Position numbers and translations under genes: made by a program. Positions 1 through 7,598 of a stretch of DNA of 17,188 nucleotides are shown here, piece after piece. The stretch is from NCBI GenBank assembly GCA_003140115.1, contig PLIQ01000153.1, forward strand, positions 4,567 through 21,754, read 5' to 3'. Below the pieces are notes generated by a model that saw only the letters and a list, made by a program, of their open reading frames with translations, had not been told where the DNA came from and did no database searches. The stretch is from Actinomycetota bacterium (GTDB lineage Bacteria > Actinomycetota > Actinomycetes > Streptosporangiales > Streptosporangiaceae). Position 1 is the stretch's first letter. Each line of letters starts with the position of its first letter.

Positions 1-226
1 CGCGCTCCAGGCAGGTGCCGAGCACGTCCTGCATCTGGCGCAGGAAGGTGGTGGCGTAGCCGAGGCTTTCGTCTTTGCGGCGGGCCTTCCAGAGGATCAG
101 CATGGTGAGCTCGGCGAGGTAGTCACCGGTCAGCACGTCGATCGGGCCGTCCAGCATTTCCCGGGCGGCACTGATGCGGTCGCCGTAGAACCCCGAGCAG
201 TTCGCGATGCGGACGGGCCTATTCAT
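1..226 (-). CDS. AtuA/DUF1446 family protein, N-terminal part only (runs off the window)
   Basis: Translating the minus strand from the ATG at 226-224 gives 75 residues that continue past the window edge. The start MNRPVRIANCSGFYGDR and the stretch GPIDVLTGDYLAELTM match the conserved N-terminus of the AtuA family (DUF1446), named after the first gene of the Pseudomonas acyclic terpene utilisation cluster; its biochemical role is not established. The ATG lies inside the last codons of the upstream gene (8-bp overlap, 219-226), so translation is probably coupled. It is the last visible gene of an operon carrying an acyl-CoA carboxylase, an acyl-CoA dehydrogenase and an acyl-CoA ligase, the kind of setting in which this family is known. 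I infer a role in the same acyl-CoA pathway. The family call is firm; the function is open because about four fifths of the protein is missing. Confidence 0.85.
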   Translation of the reverse strand, partial: MNRPVRIANCSGFYGDRISAAREMLDGPIDVLTGDYLAELTMLILWKARRKDESLGYATTFLRQMQDVLGTCLER

Positions 227-1025
227 CGGCTTTCGCTTTCTTGGCTGGCGCCCGGCCGGGACCCGGCGGGCCGGCGAAGGCCTGGGCGATGGCCATCCAC
301 TCTTGCGCCGCCAGGCCATCGATGGTGAGGGCGAGGTCGTCGCGGTGCCTGCGCTGGGTGACGAGCAGGCAGAAGTCCAGGGCCGTTCCGGTCACCCGGT
401 CCCCAGCGTCGGCCGGGCCCCAGGTCCACAGGGCGCCATCCGGGGCGGCCAGTTCGACGCGCACCGGGGTCTCGGGCGGGGTCTGGCCGCGGACGGCGTA
501 GCTGAACGCGCGCGTGCCGACGCCGATGTGCGCGACGTGACGCAGCCGACGGGTTGGTTCGCGGGTGACGGCGAGGGCATCGGCGATGTCCTGGGTGTGC
601 GCCCAGGTCTCCATGAGCCGCGCGGTCAGCGACGACGCGGCGCTCATAGCGGGCCCGAACCAGGGCAGCCGTGCCGCGGGGTCAAGGTTTGCGAACGTCC
701 CGAGCAGCGCGGCACGGGCGTCCTCGAACCAGGCCAGCAGCTGGGCGCCGGTGCGGTCGCGGTAGCGGGTGGCGATGATGGCGGGATCGATGCCCCCGGC
801 CGCCTGCGCCGCGGCCAGCTCGGCGCGGAACTCGCCGGGGCGGACCGCGGACTGGACCGCGACCTCGTCGAAGAAGGCCAGGTGGCCGATCTGGTCGGCG
901 ATGTCCCAGCCGGCGGCCGGGGTCGGCGTGTGCCAGCCGGGCTCGTCGAGGCCGACGATCAGGGCGCGGGTGACGGCGGACTCGGCGGCCAGGTCCGCGG
1001 CGAGCGCGGCCATGTCGACCGGCAT
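219..1025 (-). CDS. TIGR03084 family DinB-like metal-binding protein
   Basis: This 268-residue protein has the layout of TIGR03084, a branch of the DinB / mycothiol-dependent maleylpyruvate isomerase fold. The N-terminal helix carries TPAAGWDIADQIGHLAFFD, with His48 a likely metal ligand; the central helix LMETWAHTQDIADAL supplies Glu139 and His143, completing the usual His-Glu-His site. The C-terminal half (about 165-268) is the smaller alpha/beta domain, ending in a Lys/Ala-rich tail. The ATG at 1025 follows the carboxylase alpha stop by 4 bp, with GGAGAG about 8 nt upstream, and its end overlaps the AtuA start. The enzyme activity of this family is unknown; relatives are mycothiol-dependent isomerases or transferases. 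Its place between the carboxylase and AtuA suggests action on, or housekeeping for, an acyl-CoA intermediate; that is inference. Confidence 0.85.
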   Translation of the reverse strand: MPVDMAALAADLAAESAVTRALIVGLDEPGWHTPTPAAGWDIADQIGHLAFFDEVAVQSAVRPGEFRAELAAAQAAGGIDPAIIATRYRDRTGAQLLAWFEDARAALLGTFANLDPAARLPWFGPAMSAASSLTARLMETWAHTQDIADALAVTREPTRRLRHVAHIGVGTRAFSYAVRGQTPPETPVRVELAAPDGALWTWGPADAGDRVTGTALDFCLLVTQRRHRDDLALTIDGLAAQEWMAIAQAFAGPPGPGRAPAKKAKADE

Positions 1026-1029
1026 GACG

Positions 1030-3126
1030 CTAGCTCTCCGCTTCGGTTGGGCTCGATTCGGCTGGGCTCGATTCAGCTGGGCTCGATTCAGCTGGGCTCG
1101 ATTCGACCATGGCGAGAACCTGGCCGGTGCTGACCTGCTCCCCCGCCTTGGCCCGGAGTTCGGCGACCACGCCGGCGGCGGGCGCGGCCACCGTCTGCTC
1201 CATCTTCATCGCCTCCAGTACCAGCAGCGGCTGACCCGCGGTCACGAGGGCGCCGACCTCGACCAGGACGCGCCGGACCAGCCCGGGCATGGGGGCGAGC
1301 AGCGACCCGGCGGGGGCCGGCTTCTCCGGATCACCGAACCGCGGCACCTCGGTCAGGGCGCTGGACCCGTCGCTGGCGTCGACATAGGTGTCGGGACCGA
1401 TCCGGTGCACCCGGTAGACCCGGCGTATCCCGTCGATTTCCAGGTCGACCCGGCCTGTTCCGGATCTTCCGAGGATCTCGACCTGGTCCAGCGGCACGTC
1501 GTTTACCGACGCCCGGACGGTATCGCCGAGGATCCGGTAGGCGACGTCGTACTGCTCACCCGCGGCGGTGTAGCTGACGCGCTGCGGCGCGGAGAAGACG
1601 TTGCGCCAGCCCGAGGGCAGGGTGCCGAGCACGGGGGCCGCGGCACGACTGACCGCCTGGCGGGCTAGCGCCGCGACCAGCGCGTGCCGTGCCGTCGCCG
1701 GTACGGCCGTTCCGGTCCCGGCTCCGGTCAGGGCTGCGGGCTCGTGGCGGGTTAGGTAGCCGGTGTCGGTGGCGCCGGCCAGGAAGTCCGGCTCGCGCAA
1801 GATGGCCACCAGGAGGTCGCGGTTCGTGGTCAGGCCGTGGATCTCGGCGTCCCGCAGCGCCCGGGCCAGGCGCCGGGCCGCGCCGGCCCGGGTGCGGCCG
1901 TGCGCGATCACCTTGGCCAGCATCGCGTCATAGTGCGGACTCACCACCGACCCGTCACCGAACCCCGTGTCCACCCGCAGGCCGGGGCCGGACGGGATGG
2001 CGAAGCGGTGCAGCGTGCCGGTGACGGGCAGGAACCCGGCCGGGACGTCCTCGGCGTACAGGCGGACCTCGATGGCGTGCCCGCTGATCGTGGCCTCGCG
2101 AGCCTCGGGCGGCAGCGGCTCGCCCTCGGCGATGCGCAGCTGGAGCTCCACCAGGTCCAGGCCGGTGACTTGTTCGGTGACCGGGTGCTCGACCTGCAGC
2201 CGGGTGTTCATCTCCAGGAAGTAGAACGACCCGTCGCGGTCAAGCACGAACTCGACGGTGCCCGCGCCGGTGTAGCCGACCGCCCGGCCGGCCGCGACGG
2301 CGGCTTTGGTCAGCGCGGCGCGCAGCTCCCCGTCGACGGCCGGGGACGGGGACTCTTCCACGATCTTCTGGTAGCGGCGCTGGATGGAGCACTCGCGCTC
2401 GAACAGGTGGATCACGTCGCCGTGGGCGTCGCCGAGGATCTGCACCTCGACGTGGCGCGGGTCCGGAACGTAGCGCTCCAGAAATACGGTCCCGTCGCCG
2501 AACGCGGCAGCTGCCTCGTGGCGGGCGCTGTTGACCGCTTCTTCGAGTCGGGCCGGGTCGGTGACCAGCCGCATGCCGCGCCCGCCACCGCCGAACGCCG
2601 CCTTGACCAGCAGCGGGAAGCCGACCTGCGCGGCGGCGTCGTCACGGACGCGGTCGGCGTCGACGGTCACGCTGGGCAGCACCGGGACGCCCGCTGCGGC
2701 CATCATGGCCTTGGCCGCGACCTTGTCGCCCATGGCTGCGATCGTGCCTGGTGCCGGGCCGACGAAGATCAGGCCGGCGTCGGCGCAGGCCCGAGCGAAC
2801 GCGGCGTCCTCGGACAGGAACCCGTAGCCCGGATGGATGGCGTCGGCACGGGTCGCGACCGCCGCGGCGATGATCAGGTCGGCCCGCAGGTAGGTGTCGG
2901 CGGGCGCCGCTCCGGGCAGCCGGACGGCCTCGTCGGCCAGCGTCACGTAGGGAAGGCCTGCGTCCGGGTCGGAATAGACGGCGACGGTGGCGATGCCCAG
3001 GGCGTGCGCGGTCCGGATGACCCGAGCCGCGATCTCGCCGCGGTTGGCGATTAGGAGTTTTCCGATTCGCGTTTCCGGCGCGGAGGTCACTGCCGCCGCT
3101 GCTGTCACTGGTATCACTGGCGTCAC
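1030..3126 (-). CDS. Acyl-CoA carboxylase alpha subunit (biotin carboxylase plus biotin carrier), methylcrotonyl/geranyl-CoA type
   Basis: The 698-residue protein joins an ATP-dependent biotin carboxylase to a biotin carrier. The carboxylase starts at KLLIANRGEIAARV (about residues 23-36), has the glycine loop GGGGRGMR at 179-186 and the active-site strand EMNTRLQVEHP near 305-315. A middle region (about 470-600) is the BT-like linker that docks the beta subunit in 3-methylcrotonyl- and geranyl-CoA carboxylases. The carrier ends in EAMKMEQ, with Lys641 the biotin attachment site. About 665-700 residues is normal for these enzymes. The start is GTG inside GTGA, overlapping the beta-subunit stop by 4 bp. 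Residues before position 22 are Ala/Thr/Val-rich and unlike the family. The last 24 residues are an odd repeated tail (ESSPA units), described separately. With the beta subunit it should carboxylate an enoyl-CoA in the cytoplasm; the exact substrate cannot be read from the sequence. Confidence 0.93.
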   Translation of the reverse strand: MTPVIPVTAAAAVTSAPETRIGKLLIANRGEIAARVIRTAHALGIATVAVYSDPDAGLPYVTLADEAVRLPGAAPADTYLRADLIIAAAVATRADAIHPGYGFLSEDAAFARACADAGLIFVGPAPGTIAAMGDKVAAKAMMAAAGVPVLPSVTVDADRVRDDAAAQVGFPLLVKAAFGGGGRGMRLVTDPARLEEAVNSARHEAAAAFGDGTVFLERYVPDPRHVEVQILGDAHGDVIHLFERECSIQRRYQKIVEESPSPAVDGELRAALTKAAVAAGRAVGYTGAGTVEFVLDRDGSFYFLEMNTRLQVEHPVTEQVTGLDLVELQLRIAEGEPLPPEAREATISGHAIEVRLYAEDVPAGFLPVTGTLHRFAIPSGPGLRVDTGFGDGSVVSPHYDAMLAKVIAHGRTRAGAARRLARALRDAEIHGLTTNRDLLVAILREPDFLAGATDTGYLTRHEPAALTGAGTGTAVPATARHALVAALARQAVSRAAAPVLGTLPSGWRNVFSAPQRVSYTAAGEQYDVAYRILGDTVRASVNDVPLDQVEILGRSGTGRVDLEIDGIRRVYRVHRIGPDTYVDASDGSSALTEVPRFGDPEKPAPAGSLLAPMPGLVRRVLVEVGALVTAGQPLLVLEAMKMEQTVAAPAAGVVAELRAKAGEQVSTGQVLAMVESSPAESSPAESSPAESSPTEAES
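1045..1105 (-). repeat. Four tandem 15-bp units encoding an ESSPA tail
   Basis: Four near-identical 15-bp units (plus-strand consensus GCTGGGCTCGATTCA, with one or two changes per unit) run head to tail from 1045 to 1105. On the coding strand they give ESSPA three times and ESSPT once (residues 675-694 of the carboxylase alpha subunit), directly after the biotin carrier domain and before EAES-stop. A unit length divisible by three keeps the frame, so gain or loss of copies would only change tail length. Confidence 0.95.
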
Positions 3127-4718
3127 ATCCGGAACACGCCGAAGCCGCGGCGGCCGGCTACCGGGCCGGAGTGCGCGGCCGACAGGGTCAGGCCCAGGAC
3201 GGTGCGGGTGTCGCGGGGGTCGATGATGCCGTCGTCGTACAGTCGCGCGGTGACGAAGAAGGCGTGCGACTCGGCCTCGATCTGGGCCTCGATCGCGGCC
3301 GTGCGGGCCAGGTCCGCCTCCTCGTCGAACGGCCGTCCGGCCGCTGTGGCCGAGGCCCGGCCGACGATCGAGAGCACCCCGGCGAGCTGGGCCGCGCCCA
3401 TCACGGCGAGCTTGGCGCCGGGCCAGGCGAAGATGAACCGCGGATCGAAGGCCCGGCCGGACATGCCGTAGTTCCCGGCGCCGAACGAGGACGCCATCGT
3501 GACCGTGAGGTGCGGGACTTCGGAGTTGGCCACCGCGTTGATCATCTTGGCGCCGTCCTTGAGGATGCCGCCCCGCTCATAGCTGGTACCGACCATGTAG
3601 CCGGTGGTGTTCTGCAGGAAGATCAGCGGCGTGTCGGTCTGGTTGGCCAGCAGGATGAACTCGGCGGCCTTCTGCGACTCCTCGCTGAACAGCACACCCC
3701 GGTGGTTGGCCAGCACCCCGACCGGGTACCCGTGGACGCGAGCCCAGCCGGTCACCAGCGAGGTACCGTACAGCGGCTTGTACTCGTCGAAGTCCGAGTC
3801 GTCCACCACCCGGGCCAGGATCTCCCGCGGGTCGAACGGCACCTTCGCGTCGGCGGACACGATCCCGAGGATCTCATCAGGGTCATACCGCGGTCCCGTC
3901 ACGGGTCCCGGCGGCGGACCCTGCTTGCGCCAGTTGATCCGGGCCATGATGTCGCGGCCGATGCGGATCGCGTCGTACTCGTCGACCGCGAAGTAGTCGG
4001 ACAGGCCCGAGACGCGGGAGTGCATCTCGGCCCCGCCGAGCGACTCGTCGTCGGCCTCCTCGCCGGTGGCCATCCGCACTAGCGGCGGCCCGCCCAGGAA
4101 CACCTTGGCCTGCCGGTCCACCAAGACCGCGTAGTCGCACATGCCCGGCACGTACGCGCCGCCCGCGGTGGAGTTGCCGAACACCAGGGCCACCGCGGGC
4201 ACCCCGCTGGCGGACAGCGCGGTGAGCTCGTGGAAGATCCGGCCCGCCGGGACGAACAGGTCGGCCTGGGTCGGCAGGTCCGCGCCGCCTGACTCGACTA
4301 GGTTCATCACCGGCAGCCGGTTGATCCGCGCGATCTCCAGTGCGCGCAGGCTCTTGCGCAGCGAGTAGGGGTTCATCGCGCCACCGCGGACGGTCGGATC
4401 GTGCGCTATGATCACGCACTCGACGCCGGAGACCACACCGACGCCGGTCACCAGGCTCGCTCCGACGGTGAACTCGGTGCCCCACGCGGCCAGCGAGGAC
4501 AGCTCCAGGAACGGGCTGTCCGGGTCGAGCAGGAGCTCGACCCGTTCCCGGGCGAGCAGCCTGCCCCGGTCCCGGTGCCGCTGCTGATAGCGCTCCCCGC
4601 CGCCGGCGATGGCCAGCTCGAGCTGCTTGTCCAGCTCCTTCAGGAGGGCTAGCTGGGCCTGCCGGTTGGCCCGGAAGGTCTCGTCGCGCGGGTCGAGGCG
4701 GGAGGTGAGCACCGGCAC
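3123..4718 (-). CDS. Acyl-CoA carboxylase beta subunit (carboxyltransferase), methylcrotonyl/geranyl-CoA type
   Basis: This 531-residue carboxyltransferase transfers CO2 from carboxybiotin to an enoyl-CoA. The N-terminal crotonase-like half holds ESGGADLP (142-149) and TAGGAYVPGM (184-193); the C-terminal half holds NTTGYMVG and SFGAGNYGMSGR, the two oxyanion-hole regions. The ending GFGVFRM is typical of methylcrotonyl- and geranyl-CoA carboxylase beta chains, which at about 535 residues match this length; acetyl/propionyl-type chains end differently. DYAVLV after the AGGAYVP motif and GGAEMH look to me nearer AtuC-like chains than the classic methylcrotonyl form, but this is recall, not an alignment. 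The start is GTG at 4718, 4 bp after the ligase stop; a GAGGAGGG ribosome site sits in the last ligase codons. Its stop overlaps the alpha-subunit start (GTGA), as expected for subunits made in a fixed ratio. Confidence 0.93.
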   Translation of the reverse strand: MPVLTSRLDPRDETFRANRQAQLALLKELDKQLELAIAGGGERYQQRHRDRGRLLARERVELLLDPDSPFLELSSLAAWGTEFTVGASLVTGVGVVSGVECVIIAHDPTVRGGAMNPYSLRKSLRALEIARINRLPVMNLVESGGADLPTQADLFVPAGRIFHELTALSASGVPAVALVFGNSTAGGAYVPGMCDYAVLVDRQAKVFLGGPPLVRMATGEEADDESLGGAEMHSRVSGLSDYFAVDEYDAIRIGRDIMARINWRKQGPPPGPVTGPRYDPDEILGIVSADAKVPFDPREILARVVDDSDFDEYKPLYGTSLVTGWARVHGYPVGVLANHRGVLFSEESQKAAEFILLANQTDTPLIFLQNTTGYMVGTSYERGGILKDGAKMINAVANSEVPHLTVTMASSFGAGNYGMSGRAFDPRFIFAWPGAKLAVMGAAQLAGVLSIVGRASATAAGRPFDEEADLARTAAIEAQIEAESHAFFVTARLYDDGIIDPRDTRTVLGLTLSAAHSGPVAGRRGFGVFRM

Positions 4719-4722
4719 GTGG

Positions 4723-6312
4723 TCAGCCCTCCTCGTAGTGCTTGGTGCGCTCGGCCCGTATCACGTTCTTTTGGATCTTGCCGGTGGAAGTCTTGGGCAG
4801 CCGGTCGACGAAGACCACCGACTTGGGCACCTTGAAGCCGTCGAGCCTGGTCTTCAGCGTCGCGATCAGCTCGGCCGCGTCGATGGTCTGACCCGGCTTG
4901 GGCACCACGAACGCGGTGACCGCCTCGTCCCACCGCGGGTGCGGCAGCCCCACTACGACCACCTCGGCGACCCGCGGGTCGGCCGCGTAGACGGCCTTCT
5001 CGACCTCGATCGAGGCGACGTTCTCCCCGCCGGTCTTGATCACGTCCTTGTACCGGTCGGTGAACCACAGCACGCCGTCCTCGCCGAACCGGCCCACGTC
5101 GCCGGAGTGGAACCAGCCGTACTCGAACGCCTTATCGGTAGCCTCCCGGTCGTACAGGTAGCCGGACATCGTGCTCGGTCCCCGGTAGACGATCTCGCCG
5201 GTCTCGCCCGTCGGCAGCAGGTCGCCGTCCGGGCTCATGATCGCGACCTGGACGCCGATCAGCGGGGTACCCACCGCGCCGATGTGGGACAGCTGGTGCT
5301 CGGGCCGGAACAAGGTGGTGATCGGGCTCATCTCGGTCTGCCCGAACAGCAGCGCGAAGTCGCAGCCGAACCCGGTCAGGCAGCGGCCGATGAGATCGTC
5401 GGGCATGGGCGCCATCGCGTACACCGCGCGGCGGAGGCTCAGCAGGTCGCGGTCGGCAAAGCCTTCGTGGTCCAGCAGGGCGCGGTACATCATCGGCAGC
5501 CCGAAGACCTGGGTGATCTGCTCGCGCTCGATCAGGTCGAGCAACGCGGCCGGGTCGAACCCGCGCAGCACGTAGATCGTCGCGCCGACCAGGATCGCCG
5601 GGGTGCAGAACGCGTTGAGCTGCGCGGTATGGAACATCGGCATCATCGCGGCGAACCGGTCGCGGGCGTTCCACCCGGAGTCGAGCGCGCCGGACATCGA
5701 CTCCAGGTAAATCGCCAGGTGAGAACCGACCACGCCCTTGGGGAACGACGTGGTGCCGGAGGTGTACAGGTAGCTCAGCGCATCACGGTCATCGACGAAG
5801 CACTCCGGCTCTCGCGCATGGTCATGGCTGCTCAGGGCCTCGAGGGTGGTCCAGGCCCGGTCGGCGGGCTCGGGCTCGTAGCTATTCTGGGTGCCGGGAG
5901 CGACGACTACGTCGAGGACCTCGGGCACCTTGGCGATGGCGTCCCGCATCGCGGCCGCCAGCTGGGTCTCGATCACGATGCCGCGGGCCCGCGAGTGGCC
6001 GAGCACGTAGGCCACCTCGTCCGACCGCCAGCCCAGGTTGACCGGCACGCAGATCACGCCGAGCTTGGCGCACGCGTAGTAGACGGCCAGGAAGTCGGCG
6101 CTGTTGCCGGAGGCGACCGCAAGCGCCGCGCCGCGCTCGTAGCCGAGCCCGGCCAGGCCGTGCGCGATCCGGTTGACGTAGGTGTTGAAGTCCGCGTAGC
6201 TGAAGCGGCGGTCGCCGTCGACCACCGCGAGCTGGCCGGGGCGGGCCGCGGCGGAGCGGGCCAGGCTGTCGCCGACGTTGATCCGGCCGATGAGGTTGCG
6301 CGCGAGGTCCAT
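4723..6312 (-). CDS. AMP-forming acyl-CoA ligase/synthetase (FadD-like)
   Basis: The 529-residue adenylate-forming enzyme should activate a carboxylic acid with ATP and CoA. Motifs in order: phosphate loop YTSGTTSFPKG (183-193), FGQTEM, GWFHSGDVG, the hinge segment TDRYKDVIKTGGENVASIEVE near residue 425, and the C-terminal catalytic lysine in KTSTGKIQK (Lys512). Length is normal for short/medium-chain members. The ATG at 6312 is preceded by GAGGAG 6 nt upstream, and the dehydrogenase stop lies 11 bp before it. The substrate is not visible from the sequence. Neighbouring carboxylase and dehydrogenase genes suggest it supplies the acyl-CoA that they process, perhaps a branched or isoprenoid acid. 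Ligase identity is firm; the substrate is inference. Confidence 0.92.
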   Translation of the reverse strand: MDLARNLIGRINVGDSLARSAAARPGQLAVVDGDRRFSYADFNTYVNRIAHGLAGLGYERGAALAVASGNSADFLAVYYACAKLGVICVPVNLGWRSDEVAYVLGHSRARGIVIETQLAAAMRDAIAKVPEVLDVVVAPGTQNSYEPEPADRAWTTLEALSSHDHAREPECFVDDRDALSYLYTSGTTSFPKGVVGSHLAIYLESMSGALDSGWNARDRFAAMMPMFHTAQLNAFCTPAILVGATIYVLRGFDPAALLDLIEREQITQVFGLPMMYRALLDHEGFADRDLLSLRRAVYAMAPMPDDLIGRCLTGFGCDFALLFGQTEMSPITTLFRPEHQLSHIGAVGTPLIGVQVAIMSPDGDLLPTGETGEIVYRGPSTMSGYLYDREATDKAFEYGWFHSGDVGRFGEDGVLWFTDRYKDVIKTGGENVASIEVEKAVYAADPRVAEVVVVGLPHPRWDEAVTAFVVPKPGQTIDAAELIATLKTRLDGFKVPKSVVFVDRLPKTSTGKIQKNVIRAERTKHYEEG

Positions 6313-6323
6313 CGGTCGCTCCT

Positions 6324-7493
6324 CTAGTAGGACCGGGGCAGGCCCAGGCTGTGCTGGGCGACGAAGTTGAGGATCATCTCCCGGCTGACCGGCGCGATGC
6401 GCAGCAGCCGCGCCAGTCCCCAGTAGGGCATCAGGCCGTACTCGGTGGACACGCCGTTTCCGCCGTGGGTCTGCATGGCGGCGTCGAGGGCGGCAGCCGC
6501 CGCCTCGCCGGCGGCGTACTTGGCCATGTTGGAGGATTCTCCCGCGGCCTCGCCGTGGTCATGCTGCCAGGCGGCCTGGCGGGTCATCAGCGCGGCGAGC
6601 TCGGTCTCGATCTTCGCCTTAGCCAGCGGATGGGATACGCCCTGATGGGCGCCGATCGGCTGGGACCAGACCGTGCGCTCGTTGGCGTACCGGGCCGCGG
6701 CGGTCAGCGCGTACCTGGCCACGCCGACGCCCAGCGCGGCACCGGTGATCCGCTCCGGGTTCAGCCCGTGGAACACCTGCCGGAAGCCCGCGCCCTCCTC
6801 GCCGACCAGCGCGTCCGGGCCCACATGGACATGGTCGAAATGCAGGGTGAACTGCCGCTCGGGGAGCAGCAGGTCGACCGGCAGCAGGCGCTTGTCCAGG
6901 CCCGCGGCGTCGGTCGGGACGATGAACAGCGAGAGCGCGTCCTGGCCGGTCTTCGCCACCACCAGGAGCGCCTCGGCCTCGTCTACCCCGGAGATGTAGT
7001 ACTTGGTGCCGTTCAGCACCCAGTCCTCGCCGTCCCGCTTTGCCGTCGTGGACAGGCGATGGGTGTTGGAGCCGGCGTCCGGTTCCGTGATCGCGAACAC
7101 CATCTTCGAGGTGCCGCTGGCCAGGCGGGGCAGCCAGGTCTCGCGCTGCTCCCCGGTGCCGAACTCAGTGAGCACCTCGGCCGAGATCGCGGCGGAGACC
7201 ACCAGGAGCAGTAGCGGCGTGCCCGCCGCGGCGATTTCCTCGCAGACCAGCTCGAGCTCGGTCAGTCCCCCGCCGCCACCGCCGTACGCCTCGGGAATGT
7301 TCACGCCGATGAACCCGGCTTCGCCCAGGGCCTTCCAGAGCTCGGAGCACGGGCGCCGTTCGGCGGCCCGCTCGGCGTAGTAGCGCGGCCCGTAATCCTT
7401 GGCGATCCCGGCCACGGCGGCCCGGAGCGCCCGGTGCTCGGTGGATTCAGCAAAGTCCACACCGACCCCCAGAATCCGGAGATTGTGACTCAT
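6324..7493 (-). CDS. Acyl-CoA dehydrogenase with isovaleryl-CoA-dehydrogenase-like catalytic Glu position
   Basis: A 389-residue FAD-dependent acyl-CoA dehydrogenase of normal length, first gene of the six-gene operon. The FAD/substrate loop FAITEPDAGSNT lies at 133-144, and the C-terminal signature MQTHGGNGVSTEYGLMPYWGLARLLRI is present. Where medium-chain enzymes carry YEGT with the catalytic Glu, this protein reads IAPVSREM. It has instead GLNPERITGAALG, with Glu247 where isovaleryl-CoA and long-chain dehydrogenases keep theirs. That points to a branched substrate, in line with the carboxylase downstream. The start is unsure: the ATG at 7493 has only a weak AAGGT ribosome site, and a GTG at 7460 (before DFAESTEHR) would give the more usual N-terminus, but its GGGGGT is only 4 nt away. 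No clear promoter is visible upstream. Confidence 0.92.
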   Translation of the reverse strand: MSHNLRILGVGVDFAESTEHRALRAAVAGIAKDYGPRYYAERAAERRPCSELWKALGEAGFIGVNIPEAYGGGGGGLTELELVCEEIAAAGTPLLLLVVSAAISAEVLTEFGTGEQRETWLPRLASGTSKMVFAITEPDAGSNTHRLSTTAKRDGEDWVLNGTKYYISGVDEAEALLVVAKTGQDALSLFIVPTDAAGLDKRLLPVDLLLPERQFTLHFDHVHVGPDALVGEEGAGFRQVFHGLNPERITGAALGVGVARYALTAAARYANERTVWSQPIGAHQGVSHPLAKAKIETELAALMTRQAAWQHDHGEAAGESSNMAKYAAGEAAAAALDAAMQTHGGNGVSTEYGLMPYWGLARLLRIAPVSREMILNFVAQHSLGLPRSY

Positions 7494-7598
7494 CGTTCAC
7501 TAGCGACCTTAACGCCTCCGCCTGAGCGCCTATGAACTCCAGCCGGGCGTCCTGATCAAGTCCATCAACAACCTGGCCGATCCCACCACGATCGCCAT
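7494..7598. other. Intergenic gap with a coding-like fragment on the plus strand
   Basis: This 105-bp gap separates the dihydrofolate-reductase-like gene from the dehydrogenase operon and should hold the operon promoter or leader, though no convincing -35/-10 pair stands out. On the plus strand, from about 7513, an open frame without a start codon reads RLRLSAYELQPGVLIK and then INNLADPTTIAIQAF. Most of its third positions are G or C, which is unusual for non-coding DNA. I do not recognise it; it may be a gene remnant or chance. Confidence 0.3.

Noticed and set aside
1837..3054. 405-residue plus-strand open frame opposite the carboxylase alpha gene
   Set aside because: Shadow of a GC-rich gene: Arg/Gly/Val/His-rich with no motif, and the opposite strand encodes a complete enzyme with catalytic motifs.
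4609..6327. 572-residue plus-strand open frame opposite the ligase
   Set aside because: Antisense shadow with low-complexity composition; the ligase on the minus strand is complete and in an operon.
7447..7598. Minus-strand open frame running from the dihydrofolate-reductase-like gene into the dehydrogenase start
   Set aside because: Third positions are not GC-biased, it has no start of its own and no motif; it is a shadow of the reductase gene.
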